From the NCBI RefSeq assembly GCF_030817355.1, contig NZ_JAUSZH010000001.1, forward strand, positions 3,535,001 through 3,599,000: DNA of 64,000 bases, given 5' to 3'. Positions 16,385-26,880 of the stretch are shown here, in pieces. The position numbers and the translations under genes are program-made. Source of the DNA: Streptomyces sp. V1I1 (lineage in GTDB: Bacteria > Actinomycetota > Actinomycetes > Streptomycetales > Streptomycetaceae). The first letter of the stretch is position 1, and each line of letters begins with the position of its first letter. The notes below the pieces were generated by a model, which saw nothing but the letters and a program-made list of their open reading frames with translations, did no database searches and was not told the DNA's origin.

Positions 16385-17827
16385 ATGGCTGCCCGTACGA
16401 AATCCGCGAAGGACCGGCCGTCTTACCGCTGCACCGACTGCGGCTGGACGACCGCCAAGTGGCTCGGCCGCTGCCCCGAGTGCCAGGCCTGGGGGACGGT
16501 CGAGGAGTACGGCGCACCGGCTGTCCGCACGACCGCCGCCGGCCGCGTCTCCACCGCGGCCCTCCCCATCGGCCAGGTCGACGGCCGACAGGCGACCGCC
16601 CGCCCCACCGGCGTGGACGAGCTGGACCGTGTCCTCGGCGGCGGCTTGGTGCCGGGGGCCGTCGTGCTGCTCGCGGGCGAGCCGGGCGTCGGCAAGTCCA
16701 CGCTGCTGCTCGACGTCGCCGCGAAGGCCGCCAGCGACGATCACCGCACGCTGTACGTCACCGCCGAGGAGTCCGCGAGCCAGGTGCGCCTGCGCGCCGA
16801 CCGGATCAACGCGCTGCACGACCACCTCTATCTCGCCGCCGAGACCGATCTCTCCGCGGTCCTCGGCCACTTGGACGCGGTCAAGCCGTCGCTGCTGGTC
16901 CTCGACTCCGTACAGACCGTCGCATCCCCCGAGATCGACGGCGCTCCCGGTGGCATGGCCCAGGTCCGCGAGGTCGCCGGCGCGCTGATCCGCGCCTCCA
17001 AGGAGCGCGGCATGTCCACGCTCCTCGTCGGCCATGTCACCAAGGACGGCGCGATCGCCGGACCGCGGCTGCTTGAGCACCTGGTGGACGTCGTGCTGTC
17101 CTTCGAGGGCGACCGGCACGCGCGTCTGCGGCTCGTACGAGGCGTCAAGAACCGCTACGGCGCGACGGACGAGGTCGGCTGCTTCGAGCTGCACGACGAG
17201 GGCATCACCGGCCTCGCCGACCCCTCCGGCCTGTTCCTCACCCGCCGGGACGCCCCCGTCCCCGGCACCTGTCTCACGGTCACCCTCGAAGGCCGCCGTC
17301 CGCTCGTCGCCGAGGTGCAGGCGCTGACGGTCGACTCGCAGATCCCCTCGCCCCGGCGCACCACATCGGGGCTGGAGACCTCCCGGGTCTCGATGATGCT
17401 GGCCGTCCTCGAGCAGCGCGGCCGGATCACCGCACTGGGCAAACGCGACATTTACAGCGCGACCGTCGGCGGAGTGAAGCTCTCCGAGCCCGCGGCCGAC
17501 CTGGCGATCGCGCTCGCCCTGGCATCGGCCGCCAGCGACACCCCACTGCCCAAGAACCTGGTCGCGATCGGCGAAGTCGGTCTCGCGGGCGAGGTCAGAC
17601 GGGTCACCGGCGTCCAGCGCAGGCTCGCCGAGGCACACCGGCTCGGCTTCACGCACGCCCTCGTCCCGTCCGACCCCGGCAAGGTCCCGGCCGGCATGAA
17701 GGTCACAGAAGTGGCCGATATGGGAGACGCGCTGAGGGTGCTCCCGCGGGGGCGTCAGGGGGGCTCGGTGGCTGCTCCGCGCAAAGAGCGGACGGACGCC
17801 CCACAGGACGACGACACGCGCCGGTAG
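16385..17827 (+). CDS. radA: DNA repair protein RadA (Sms)
   Basis: 480-residue RecA-like branch-migration ATPase of recombinational repair. The N-terminal C4 zinc finger has Cys16, Cys19, Cys30 and Cys33. Walker A is GEPGVGKST (98-106). The RadA hallmark KNRYG follows in [10 protein letters not shown]. The C-terminal Lon-like domain contains [17 protein letters not shown] and [19 protein letters not shown] box at 16373-16378 ends six bases before ATG 16385, suggesting a leaderless transcript. disA follows 44 bp downstream, a conserved pairing in Gram-positives. Confidence 0.97.
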   Translation: MAARTKSAKDRPSYRCTDCGWTTAKWLGRCPECQAWGTVEEYGAPAVRTTAAGRVSTAALPIGQVDGRQATARPTGVDELDRVLGGGLVPGAVVLLAGEPGVGKSTLLLDVAAKAASDDHRTLYVTAEESASQVRLRADRINALHDHLYLAAETDLSAVLGHLDAVKPSLLVLDSVQTVASPEIDGAPGGMAQVREVAGALIRASKERGMSTLLVGHVTKDGAIAGPRLLEHLVDVVLSFEGDRHARLRLVRGVKNRYGATDEVGCFELHDEGITGLADPSGLFLTRRDAPVPGTCLTVTLEGRRPLVAEVQALTVDSQIPSPRRTTSGLETSRVSMMLAVLEQRGRITALGKRDIYSATVGGVKLSEPAADLAIALALASAASDTPLPKNLVAIGEVGLAGEVRRVTGVQRRLAEAHRLGFTHALVPSDPGKVPAGMKVTEVADMGDALRVLPRGRQGGSVAAPRKERTDAPQDDDTRR

Positions 17828-17865
17828 ACTTTGCCCTGGTCTCGCCCATCCGTACGAGCCGGAGG
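17825..17865 (+). promoter_or_regulatory. Candidate disA promoter overlapping the radA stop
   Basis: TAGACT at 17825-17830 includes the radA stop codon (TAG 17825-17827) and could be a -10 box for disA, with a clear GGAGG ribosome site at 17861-17865 before GTG 17872. No good -35 is visible. disA may also be read through from radA. Confidence 0.4.
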
Positions 17866-17871
17866 AGTGCA

Positions 17872-18996
17872 GTGGCAGCCAACGACCGGGCAGCAGCACC
17901 CGGAAAGTCCGGCGGAGGCTCCGGCAACGAAGCGCTGATCCGCGCCGCCCTGAGCGCGGTCGCGCCCGGTCAGGCCCTGCGCGACGGCCTGGAGCGGATC
18001 CTCCGCGGTAACACCGGAGGCTTGATCGTCCTCGGCATGGACAAGACCGTCGAGTCGATGTGCACCGGCGGTTTCGTGCTGGACGTGGAGTTCACCGCGA
18101 CCCGGCTGCGTGAGCTGTGCAAGCTCGACGGCGCGCTCATCCTCGACAAGGACATCAGCAAGATCCACCGGGCCGGTGTGCAGCTGGTCCCGGATGCGTC
18201 AATCCCCACCGAGGAGACGGGCACCCGCCACCGCACGGCGGACCGGGTCTCCCGGCAGTGCGGCTTCCCGGTCGTCTCCGTGTCGCAGTCGATGCGGCTG
18301 ATCGCGCTGTACGTGGACGGGGAGCGCCGGGTTCTCGAGGAGTCGGCCGCGATCCTGTCCCGCGCCAACCAGGCGCTCGCGACACTGGAGCGGTACAAGC
18401 TCCGCCTCGACGAGGTCGCGGGCACGCTCTCCGCGCTGGAGATCGAGGACCTGGTGACGGTCCGGGACGTCACGGCGGTGGCACAGCGCCTTGAGATGGT
18501 GCGCCGGATCGCGACCGAGATCGCCGAGTACGTGGTGGAGTTGGGCACCGACGGCCGTCTCCTCTCCCTCCAGCTGGACGAGTTGATCGCGGGCGTGGAG
18601 CCGGAGCGTGAGCTGGTCGTACGCGACTATGTGCCGGAGCCGACGGCGAAGCGGTCCCGCACGGTCGACGAGGCGCTCACCGAGCTGGACGACCTCACCC
18701 ACACCGAGCTGCTCGAACTGCCCGTAGTGGCAAGGGCGTTGGGCTACAGCGGTTCGCCCGAGACGCTCGACTCAGCGGTGTCGCCGCGCGGTTACCGGCT
18801 GCTGGCGAAGGTGCCTCGGCTGCCGGGCGCGATCATTGAGCGGCTCGTCGAGCACTTCGGCGGCCTGCAGAAGCTGCTCGCGGCGAGCGTCGACGATCTG
18901 CAGACGGTCGACGGCGTGGGAGAGGCGCGGGCCCGCAGTGTGCGGGAGGGCCTCTCGCGGCTCGCGGAGTCGTCGATCCTCGAGCGGTACGTGTAG
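17872..18996 (+). CDS. disA: DNA integrity scanning diadenylate cyclase
   Basis: 374-residue octameric enzyme making cyclic di-AMP from two ATP, which patrols DNA for branched structures. The DAC domain has DGA at residues 86-88 and RHR at 119-121, both complete, so it should be active. A linker helical domain and a C-terminal helix-hairpin-helix DNA-binding domain follow ([20 protein letters not shown] and [12 protein letters not shown]). GTG 17872 follows GGAGG. Position after radA matches the known operon; RadA regulates DisA in Bacillus. Confidence 0.97.
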   Translation: MAANDRAAAPGKSGGGSGNEALIRAALSAVAPGQALRDGLERILRGNTGGLIVLGMDKTVESMCTGGFVLDVEFTATRLRELCKLDGALILDKDISKIHRAGVQLVPDASIPTEETGTRHRTADRVSRQCGFPVVSVSQSMRLIALYVDGERRVLEESAAILSRANQALATLERYKLRLDEVAGTLSALEIEDLVTVRDVTAVAQRLEMVRRIATEIAEYVVELGTDGRLLSLQLDELIAGVEPERELVVRDYVPEPTAKRSRTVDEALTELDDLTHTELLELPVVARALGYSGSPETLDSAVSPRGYRLLAKVPRLPGAIIERLVEHFGGLQKLLAASVDDLQTVDGVGEARARSVREGLSRLAESSILERYV

Positions 18997-19025
18997 CTCG
19001 GTGGCCGCCGGACGCCCCCGGCGAG

Positions 19026-19838
19026 TTACTCCTTCTCCAGGCGGAACGACGCCGGCAGCACCGTCACCCCCGGGAACTTCGCCTCCACCAGATACGTACC
19101 GGAGGCGACCGCCCCCGCGGGCGGCGTCGCGCACTGCGGCGCGCTCCGCCTGCGGTCCCACTCCACCGTGTGCGTGATCGTCGCGCCCGCCGGAACCCGC
19201 AGCAGGAGACCGCCGGCCGTGCGCGGGCAGTCCTTCGAGGACCACACGTCGTCGTCCTCGTCGTCGGTGACCGTCAGCACCGCCACCTTGGGACCGAAGT
19301 CCGCCTTGCAGGTCGTCGCCGACGAGTTGGACGCGACCAGCTGGAACGTGGGCTTCTCCCCCGGCTCGTACGAGACTTTGACGCTGCGCAGGGTCAGTTT
19401 CAGTGCGCCCGGGGAGCAGTCGGGGAGGGTCGAACCGGCCGGGACCTGCTGGCCGCCCGCGCCGCCACTGGCCGCGCCACCCGTGCCGTTGTCGCCGTTC
19501 TTGCCGCCGTCACCGCCCGCCCCGCCGTCGGCGCCCGCGTCCGTACCGCCGCCGTCGGCGCTGCCGTCACTCTCGCCGGAGTCGCCCGACTCGTCGCGCC
19601 CGCCCGGCTGTTCACTGATCGCGGGTCCGGACTGGGAGGGCCCAGGGGTGATGGAGGGCGCGGGACCGGAGCCGTTGGCGCTGCCGTCGTCCCGGTCTCC
19701 GTTGCCGTTGCCGCCACCGGAACTGACGGCCCATACGGTCAGCAGCGCGAGCAGCGCGATCAAAGACGCCGCGACTGCCCTCCGTCGCCAGTAGATGGAG
19801 GAGGGTAGCGGCCCGATCGGATTGCGCAGAGATCCCAC
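19026..19838 (-). CDS. Membrane-anchored extracytoplasmic protein of unknown function
   Basis: 270 residues from GTG 19838, starting VGSLRNPIGPLPSS. One transmembrane helix at about 22-38 (AVAASLIALLALLTVWAV) is followed by a low-complexity Gly/Asp/Ser linker of about 100 residues. The C-terminal beta-rich domain of about 125 residues has four cysteines and motifs LRSVKVSYEPGEKP and TITHTVEWDRR. That domain resembles immunoglobulin-like or BsuPI-type folds, but I assign no function. TAGAGT (19846-19851) lies seven bases before the GTG, pointing to a leaderless mRNA. It is convergent with disA. Confidence 0.85.
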   Translation of the reverse strand: MGSLRNPIGPLPSSIYWRRRAVAASLIALLALLTVWAVSSGGGNGNGDRDDGSANGSGPAPSITPGPSQSGPAISEQPGGRDESGDSGESDGSADGGGTDAGADGGAGGDGGKNGDNGTGGAASGGAGGQQVPAGSTLPDCSPGALKLTLRSVKVSYEPGEKPTFQLVASNSSATTCKADFGPKVAVLTVTDDEDDDVWSSKDCPRTAGGLLLRVPAGATITHTVEWDRRRSAPQCATPPAGAVASGTYLVEAKFPGVTVLPASFRLEKE

Positions 19839-20210
19839 GGCCCAAACTCTACGAGAGAACGTGGCCAACTCCCGTCCCATCCGCCGCCCGACTTCGCGAG
19901 TTCTGGCGATCATCATCACGGTCGGCGCCGCAAGCATCCCCGACTTTCGTCAAGGCCACCCCTTACCGATCGCTCTGGGTGAGGATACGGGCCCGCCGGG
20001 TACGGTCCGTGACCATGGGCCGCAGCATCAGCCGCGTTCGTCGTCACCTGGCGGCGGGCGGGCCCGCGGCGTCACCTGGCGGCGGGCGGGCCCGCGGCGG
20101 GAATTCGCCCACGTGGTGTTCTGGTTCACCGGGCGGCCGGGACTGAGGCTCGGCGGCGCCCGGAGCGTATGCAGCGTCCGCTCCCCTTGTCGTGCCAGGA
20201 TCAGAGTGCC
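19839..20210. other. 372-bp intergenic region
   Basis: This region contains the TAGAGT box of the leftward gene at 19846-19851. It also holds a TACGGT box at 20001-20006 and a possible 43-codon ORF from ATG 20015 to TGA at 20144-20146, which runs through a 28-bp tandem repeat. Low coding signal and a repeat length not divisible by three argue against that ORF. Otherwise I see nothing recognisable. Confidence 0.5.
20042..20097. repeat. 28-bp tandem duplication
   Basis: Two perfect copies of a 28-bp unit beginning CGTCACCTGGCGGCGGGCGG lie at 20042-20069 and 20070-20097, in the gap upstream of mutY. Perfect identity suggests a recent slip. Confidence 0.95.
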
Positions 20211-21119
20211 ATGACTGACATCACCACAGACCCTGCCCCGGCCGACGCGGCGTCCCTCCACACGCCGGTCATCGCCTGGTTCGACGAGCACGCCCGCGAT
20301 CTGCCCTGGCGCCGCCCCGAGGCCGGCGCCTGGGGTGTGATGGTCAGCGAGTTCATGCTGCAGCAGACACCCGTCAACCGGGTGCTCCCCGTGTACCAGC
20401 TGTGGCTGGCGCGCTGGCCGCGCCCGGCCGATCTGGCGGCCGACGCACCCGGCGAGGCGGTCCGCGCCTGGGGCCGGCTCGGCTATCCGCGGCGTGCGCT
20501 GCGCCTGCACGGGGCCGCGCAGGCAATAACGGAGCGGCACGGCGGCGATGTGCCGAGCGACCACGCGCAGTTGCTCTCGCTGCCCGGCATCGGGGAGTAC
20601 ACGGCAGCCGCGGTGGCCTCCTTCGCGTACGGACAGCGCCATGCCGTCCTCGACACCAATGTCCGCCGGGTCCTGGCCCGCGCCGCGACCGGCATCCAGT
20701 ACCCGCCGACCGCGACGACCGCCGTCGAACGCAAGCTGGCCCGCGCGCTGCTGCCCGACGACGAGGCGACCGCGGCCCGCTGGGCGGCGGCCTCCATGGA
20801 GCTGGGCGCGCTGGTGTGCACGGCGAAGAACGAGGACTGCGCGCGCTGCCCGATCGCCGGTCGGTGTGCGTGGCGGCTGGCCGGTAAGCCCGCGTACGAA
20901 GGTCCCGCGCGCCGCGGCCAGACGTACGCGGGAACGGACCGGCAGGTGCGCGGCAGGCTCCTCGCCGTGCTGCGCGAGGCGGTGGCGCCGGTGCCTCAGT
21001 CGGCGCTGGACGCGGTCTGGCACGAGCCGGTCCAGCGGGCCCGGGCGCTGGACGGACTGGTCGCCGACGGGCTCGTGGAACCGCTGGAGAACGGATTCTA
21101 CCGACTCCCTCACAGTTGA
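20211..21119 (+). CDS. mutY: A/G-specific adenine DNA glycosylase
   Basis: 302 residues that remove adenine mispaired with 8-oxoguanine. Visible landmarks are DLPWRR near the start, EFMLQQTPVNRV, the helix-hairpin-helix LPGIGEYTAAAV, catalytic Asp in VLDTNVRRVLAR, and the 4Fe-4S cluster motif CTAKNEDCARCPIAGRC (C-x6-C-x2-C-x5-C). The C-terminal NUDIX-like MutT domain of E. coli MutY is missing; the tail of about 70 residues is a short winged-helix-like segment, usual for actinobacteria. ATG 20211 opens MTDITTDPAP after CCAGGA. Confidence 0.95.
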   Translation: MTDITTDPAPADAASLHTPVIAWFDEHARDLPWRRPEAGAWGVMVSEFMLQQTPVNRVLPVYQLWLARWPRPADLAADAPGEAVRAWGRLGYPRRALRLHGAAQAITERHGGDVPSDHAQLLSLPGIGEYTAAAVASFAYGQRHAVLDTNVRRVLARAATGIQYPPTATTAVERKLARALLPDDEATAARWAAASMELGALVCTAKNEDCARCPIAGRCAWRLAGKPAYEGPARRGQTYAGTDRQVRGRLLAVLREAVAPVPQSALDAVWHEPVQRARALDGLVADGLVEPLENGFYRLPHS

Positions 21120-21300
21120 GCCGTCGGCCGTTTCCCACTCGAACCGCACCTGAAACATCTGCTGTTACACAACCGATGGATGGCCGTGCGCCCTCCGACG
21201 GCTGCTCCGCACAGCCCCGTGACAACACCTCCGTAGCTTCTTGTGACACAAGGGAACGGCAGTGCTTGTCGCGGGGCTCACGGGGACGGAGGCGGTTGGA
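21120..21300 (+). promoter_or_regulatory. sigE upstream region
   Basis: This 181-bp region should hold the CseB-dependent sigE promoter. The visible landmarks are a 13-bp inverted repeat CTTGTG-A-CACAAG at 21240-21252, a TAGCTT hexamer at 21234-21239 just before it, and the ribosome site GGACGGAGG near 21280-21287. I cannot place the promoter firmly. The palindrome is a candidate activator or repressor site. Confidence 0.4.
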
Positions 21301-21873
21301 ATGGCGCACGGCGAGGTGCTCGAATTCGAAGAGTACGTACGCAACCGGCAGGAGGCGCTTCTGCGCAGCGCCCGGCGTCTCGTCCCCGACCCGATCGACG
21401 CGCAGGACCTGCTGCAGACCGCTCTGGTCCGCACCTACGGTCGCTGGGACGGCATCGCGGACAAGTCGCTGGCCGACGCGTACCTCCGCCGCGTGATGAT
21501 AAATACGCGTACGGAGTGGTGGCGCGCCCGCAAGCTGGAAGAGGTTCCGACCGAGCAGCTGCCCGACGCGAGCGTCGACGACGGCAGTGAGCAGCGCGCG
21601 GACCGCGCCCTGTTGATGGACATCCTGAAGGTGCTCGCACCCAAGCAGCGCAGCGTCGTGGTGCTGCGACACTGGGAGCAGATGAGCACGGAGGAGACCG
21701 CTGCCGCGCTGGGTATGTCGGCCGGTACGGTCAAGAGCACGCTGCACCGGGCGCTGGCCCGGCTCCGACAGGAGCTGGAGAGCCGGGACCTGGACATCCG
21801 TGCCCTGGAGCGCGGCGAGGTGCGGCGTAACGGTGAGTGCGACGGACGGGGGCAGGAGCGGTGCGCGGCCTGA
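21301..21873 (+). CDS. sigE: ECF sigma factor SigE (cell-envelope stress)
   Basis: 190-residue extracytoplasmic-function sigma factor. Region 2 spans about 10-75 (ARRLVPDPIDAQDLLQTAL, INTRTEWWRARKLEE). Region 4 spans about 110-165 (LAPKQRSVVVLRHWEQMSTEE, LGMSAGTVKSTLHRALARLR, read in parts). No cognate anti-sigma is adjacent. In S. coelicolor the gene is instead induced by the CseB/CseC two-component system on wall damage, and the order sigE-cseA-cseB-cseC is fully preserved here. GGAGG lies upstream of ATG 21301. Its stop overlaps cseA by 13 nt. Confidence 0.95.
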   Translation: MAHGEVLEFEEYVRNRQEALLRSARRLVPDPIDAQDLLQTALVRTYGRWDGIADKSLADAYLRRVMINTRTEWWRARKLEEVPTEQLPDASVDDGSEQRADRALLMDILKVLAPKQRSVVVLRHWEQMSTEETAAALGMSAGTVKSTLHRALARLRQELESRDLDIRALERGEVRRNGECDGRGQERCAA

Positions 21874-22532
21874 CTGGCAGAGGCGGCAACAGGAGCCTGG
21901 CGGCGAGCGGCGCGGCGATGGCCGGGCTCGCCGCCGTAGGCGTGTTCGCCGTCGCGTGCTCCACGGGCGGCACCGGGGTTCAGGACGAAGGCGCGGCGCA
22001 TGCCGACGCGGTCGCCAAGGCCACCCCCTCGTCCAACGCGTCCCCCACCGGCGGCGCGCAGAAGACCGAGGCCGTCAGCGCGGTGAAGCTGATCATGAGC
22101 GATCCGAAGGTCAGCGAGCGGGTCAAGGCCGACCTCAAGCCGTGCGCCCGGGACTCCTACCCGGTGGACACCTCCTACGGGAACCTCACCGGCGGCTCCT
22201 CGCCCGATGTCGTCGTCAATGTGCTGACGTGCGGTGACGCGGTGGGCATGGGCACGTATGTGTACCGCCGGACCGGCGACAAGTACGAGAATGTGTTCGC
22301 CGCCGAGGAGCCCGCGGTGTACTCCGCGATCGACCGGGGCGACCTGGTGGTGACCAAGCAGGTGTACGCCAAGGGTGATCCGGTCGCCGAGCCGTCCGGC
22401 GAGGAAGTGACCACGTACCACTGGTCGGGCGGGAAGTTCGTCCAGCAGTACTGGGTACGCAACGAATTCAGCAGAACGGTCGGAGAGGGCGAGGTTGTCG
22501 CCACCGAACCGCCCGTACCGAACGAGAACTGA
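21861..22532 (+). CDS. cseA: Lipoprotein CseA, modulator of the SigE system
   Basis: 223 residues. An N-terminal signal peptide with hydrophobic core AAMAGLAAVGVFAVAC ends in a lipobox-type AVAC, predicting a membrane-anchored lipoprotein. The mature part opens with a Ser/Thr/Gly-rich linker and then a domain of about 150 residues containing VVNVLTCGDAVGMGTYVY. In S. coelicolor CseA damps sigE expression. GTG 21861 follows GGGGCAGGAG and overlaps the sigE stop, arguing for coupled translation. Confidence 0.93.
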   Translation: MRGLTGRGGNRSLAASGAAMAGLAAVGVFAVACSTGGTGVQDEGAAHADAVAKATPSSNASPTGGAQKTEAVSAVKLIMSDPKVSERVKADLKPCARDSYPVDTSYGNLTGGSSPDVVVNVLTCGDAVGMGTYVYRRTGDKYENVFAAEEPAVYSAIDRGDLVVTKQVYAKGDPVAEPSGEEVTTYHWSGGKFVQQYWVRNEFSRTVGEGEVVATEPPVPNEN

Positions 22533-22543
22533 GAGCAGCGGGG

Positions 22544-23247
<704 letters not shown>

Positions 23248-23251
<4 letters not shown>

Positions 23252-24570
23252 AGCGGCTCGTACTGCGCACAGGAGTCCGCTGGAAGATCAGCATCGCGAT
23301 CGCGGGCGTCGGCGCGCTGATCGCCATGGCGCTGAGCCTTGTCGTGCACAACGCCGCCCGCGTCTCGATGCTGGACAACGCCCGCGATGTGCAGATGGAC
23401 CGGGTGCTGCTCGCGCAGCGCTGGTACGAGACGTCCAAGAACAAGGACCCGCGTTTCAACACCAAGATCAATGACTCTGCCCTGCCAAGGTCACTCCAGA
23501 AGCTGATGCGCGAGAAGCGGCGCGGCACCTACGTGGACGAGGGCAACGGCGGCACGCCCGACATCTGGGCCGCCGTACCGCTGTCCAACGGAGACGTGCT
23601 CTCCCTGCACACCCAGTTCGCCGGCCGCAGCGCCACCGTCATGAAGGATCTCGACCGGGCGCTGATCATCGGCTCGGTCTCCGTGGTCTTCGGCGGCTGC
23701 GCGCTCGGCGTGCTGATCGGCGGGCAGCTCTCCCGCCGGCTGCGCAAGGCCGCCGCGGCCGCCGGCAACGTCGCGCAGGGCAATACGGAGGTACGGGTCA
23801 GGGACGCGATCGGCGGTGTCGTACGCGACGAGACCGACGATCTGGCCCGCGCCGTGGACGCGCTGACCGACGCCCTGAACGAGCGCATCGAGGCGGAGCG
23901 CCGGGTCACCGCCGACATCGCGCACGAGCTGCGCACCCCGGTCACCGGGCTGCTCACGGCCGCCGAGCTGCTGCCGCCCGGCCGCCCCACCGAGCTCGTA
24001 CGAGACCGGGCGCAGGCCATGCGGACGCTGGTCGAGGACGTCCTGGAGGTGGCCAGGCTCGACAGCGCGTCGGAGCGGGCCGAGCTCCAGGAGATCTCGC
24101 TCGGTGAGTTTGTCAGCCGCCGGATCACAGTGCTGAACCGCGATGTGGTCGTCCGCGTCGTGCACGAGTCGTGGGTCAGCACCGATCCGCGGCGGCTGGA
24201 GCGCATCCTGCTCAATCTGCTGACCAACGCCGCCAAGTACGGCAAGCCGCCGGTCGAGGTCACGGTCGAGGGCCGCGTGGTGCGGGTCCGCGACCACGGT
24301 CCCGGCTTCCCCGAGGCGCTGCTGCGGGAGGGCCCGAGCCGCTTCCGCACGGGCGCCAGCGACCGCGCGGGGACGGGCCACGGCCTGGGCCTGACGATCG
24401 CGGCGGGCCAGGCGCGGGTCCTCGGCGCGCGGCTGACGTTCCGCAATGCCGCGCCGGAGGGGATGGCGACGCCGCTGGGCGAGTCGGGCGGCGCGATCGC
24501 GGTGCTCTGGCTCCCCGAGCACGCGCCGACGAACACCGGCAGCTTCCCGATGATGCCGCTGCCGGACTAG
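23248..24570 (+). CDS. cseC: Sensor histidine kinase CseC
   Basis: 440 residues. Two transmembrane helices (about 12-34 and 132-153) flank an extracytoplasmic loop of about 95 residues that should sense wall damage. HAMP follows. The HisKA box is ADIAHELRTPV with His226. The ATPase domain has N-box NLLTNAAKYG, G1 RDHGPGFP and G2 GTGHGLGLTI. In S. coelicolor CseC responds to lysozyme and wall antibiotics. ATG 23248 overlaps the cseB stop (ATGA). Confidence 0.96.
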
Positions 24571-24589
24571 GGCGCGCCCTGCTCCCGGA

Positions 24590-25036
24590 CTAGCAGGACC
24601 AGTCCTTGTCCAGGTCGAGCCCGCCCTCGCGCCGCTGGGTGAACGAGTACCAGTTGCCCGAGTCGTCGCGCAGGATCGCCTCCGTGCCATACGGACGGTC
24701 CTGCGGCGGCTGTACGAACTCCACGCCGCGTGCCTTGAGCTTCTCGTAGTCGCCGTGGACGTCGTCGGTGGTCAGCACTCCGGCGCCCATGACCCCCTTG
24801 GCGATGAGCTTCTTGATGGCCTCGGCGGATTCCGGGTCCATCGCGGGCGCGCCCGGCACCATGAGCGTCAGTTCCACATCGGGCTGGTCCTTGGCGCCGA
24901 CCGTCAGCCAGCGCATGCCTCCCTCGCCCATCGTCATGTCGGTGCGGACCTCCAGGCCGAGCCTCTCGGTGTAGAACTCCTTCGCCCTGTCCTGGTCCAG
25001 GACCCAGACCGTGGAAATGGCAAGACCCTTGATCAT
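24590..25036 (-). CDS. VOC-family (glyoxalase-like) protein
   Basis: 148 residues in two beta-alpha-beta-beta-beta modules. The first contains VWVLDQDRAKEFYTERLG, the second DDVHGDYEKLKARGVEF and GTEAILRDDSGNWYSF. The ERLGLEVR and DDSGN turns are typical of glyoxalase/bleomycin-resistance proteins. Some family members bind divalent metals, drugs or aromatic substrates; nothing here specifies which. ATG 25036 has GAGGAGCACCTC just upstream. It is convergent with cseC and lies downstream of an AraC regulator in the same direction. Confidence 0.92.
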   Translation of the reverse strand: MIKGLAISTVWVLDQDRAKEFYTERLGLEVRTDMTMGEGGMRWLTVGAKDQPDVELTLMVPGAPAMDPESAEAIKKLIAKGVMGAGVLTTDDVHGDYEKLKARGVEFVQPPQDRPYGTEAILRDDSGNWYSFTQRREGGLDLDKDWSC

Positions 25037-25096
25037 GAGGTGCTCCTCGGTGAGGCGTGGTTCCGGCTTGCCTTGCCACCGTAGGCAGCGGCCCGG

Positions 25097-25585
25097 TCAG
25101 TCGGCTTCTTCAGAATTGCGCTGCTTGGAAAGAGGCTTCTCCTTGCCCGGGAAGCCGCCCGCCCACAGCAGGGCGTAGCACCCCGGTATCAGCGCGGCTC
25201 CCCGCCCCACATGCCTGGCGCGGTACTCGCTCGGGGTCAGCCCGGTCTGCTTCTTGAACCGGGTCGAGAACGTGCCCAGGCTGCTGAAGCCGACCAGCGT
25301 GCAGATCTCGGTGACCGACAGATCCGCCGAGCGCAGCAGCTCCTCGGCCCGGTCTATCCGCCTGCGCGACAGATACTGGCCGGGCGTCTGCCCGTACACC
25401 GCCTTGAAGGCGCGTACGAAGTGGTAGCGCGAATACCCGGCATGGGCGGCCACCGCGTCCAGGTCGAGCGGCTCGGCCCAGTCACGGTCCATGGCGTCCT
25501 TGGCGAGGCGCAGCTGCCGCAGATGGGCGAGGCGCGCCGGCGCCGCAGTGGTGCTTTCCACACACCCGATGCTGACACGCACCAC
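25097..25585 (-). CDS. AraC-family transcriptional regulator
   Basis: About 160 residues. The first part is the AraC/XylS DNA-binding domain with both helix-turn-helix units: LDLDAVAAHAGYSRYHFVRAFK and ADLSVTEICTLVGFSSLGTFSTRFK (read in parts), ending in GLTPSEYRARH. There is no N-terminal sensor domain, so it is a minimal-type regulator. The tail after residue 130 (GCYALLWAGGFPGKEKPLS) is unusual. The start is uncertain: GTG 25585 is used, and TTG 25591 and GTG 25582 are alternatives. It probably controls the adjacent VOC gene. Confidence 0.85.
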   Translation of the reverse strand: MVRVSIGCVESTTAAPARLAHLRQLRLAKDAMDRDWAEPLDLDAVAAHAGYSRYHFVRAFKAVYGQTPGQYLSRRRIDRAEELLRSADLSVTEICTLVGFSSLGTFSTRFKKQTGLTPSEYRARHVGRGAALIPGCYALLWAGGFPGKEKPLSKQRNSEEAD

Positions 25586-25653
25586 TGACAACGGCCCCAG
25601 ACGTGCACACAGGCGTGCACACCGGGGGCCGTCGGCCAGGGGGTTCGTCGAGG

Positions 25654-26880
25654 TCAGACCTGTTCGGCCACCTTGTCCACGGTCGGGGCGGCCGCGGTCG
25701 CGGCCGGCGCCGGTCCCGCCCCGCGCAGCGGCACCTCCTTGACGAAGAAGGCCGCCGTGAAGCCGATCACCGCGACCGCCGCACCCACCAGGAAGGCCAC
25801 GTGCGTCCCGGACGCCACAGCGAACTCGTACGCCTCACGGACCGGGTCCGGCAGCTTCGCCAGGCTCGCGGCGTCCAGCTGCGCGGACTGCTGGGTGGCC
25901 GCGGACCCGCCGCGCGCCGCCATCTCGTCCTGCACCCGACCGGTGAACAGCGCGCCCATGATCGCGACGCCGAAGGAGGCACCGAGCGTACGGAAGAGGG
26001 TGGTCGCGGAGGACGCGACGCCCATGTCCTTCTGCTCGACGCTGTTCTGCGCGACCAGCATGGTGATCTGCATCAGGAAGCCCATGCCGGCGCCGAGCAC
26101 CCCCATGTAGATGCCGGAGGTCAGCCGCGAGGTCTCGGTGTCCATCTGCGCGAGCAGGAACAGCCCCGTCGCCATCAGCCCGCCGCCGACGATCGGGAAG
26201 AGCCGGTACTTGCCGGTGCTGGTGGTGATCCGGCCCGCGACCATCGAGACGACGAGCATCGACATCAGCATCGGGAGCAGGAGCAGACCGGAGTTGGTCG
26301 CCGAAGCGCCCTGGACGGACTGCTGGAACAGCGGCAGGAACAGCACCGCGCCGAACATCATGAACCCGGCCATGAAGCCGATCACCGACATCAGCGTGAA
26401 GTTGCGGCTGCGGAAGATGTGCAGCGGCATGATCGGCTCGGCCGCCCTGGTCTCGGCGAACAGGAAGCCGGTGAGCGCGGCCACGCCGATCGCGATGAGC
26501 TCCATGATCACGGTCGAGTCCCAGGCGTACTCCGTACCGCCCCAGGTCGTCACCAGCACGATCGAGGTGATGCCCAGTGTCAGCAGCCCGGCGCCCAGAT
26601 AGTCAATGCGCGCCTTGGTCCGCTCCTTCTTCGGCAGGTGGAGCACCGCGGTGACCATGGCCAGCGCGACGGCGCCCAGCGGCAGGTTGATGTAGAAGCG
26701 CCAGCGCCAGCCGAGGTGGTCGGTGATGGTCCCGCCGACCAGCGGTCCGCCGATCATGGCGACGGCCATGACGGCGGCCATCATGCCCTGGTACTTACCG
26801 CGCTCCCGCGGCGGCACGAGGTCCCCGATGATCGCCATGACGCCGACCATGAGGCCGCCCGCGCCCAGGGCTTCCAGGAC
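25654..26880 (-). pseudogene. MFS drug-exporter remnant, N-terminus deleted
   Basis: About 409 residues matching the C-terminal three quarters of a 14-helix DHA2 (EmrB/QacA) exporter. The antiporter motif-C type region (AMIGGPLVGGTITDHLGWRW) is intact, followed by about ten further hydrophobic helices. The first conserved part is VLEALGAGGLMVGVM, which in family members lies about 100 residues into the protein. Upstream of it the sequence switches to a TetR gene on the other strand. Helices 1-3 and the start are therefore missing. The boundary at 26880 is approximate. Confidence 0.8.

Noticed and set aside
20015..20146. Possible 43-codon leaderless ORF upstream of mutY
   Set aside because: It runs through a 28-bp tandem duplication that shifts frame between copies, and the residues are low-complexity. 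Conservation would be needed to revive it.
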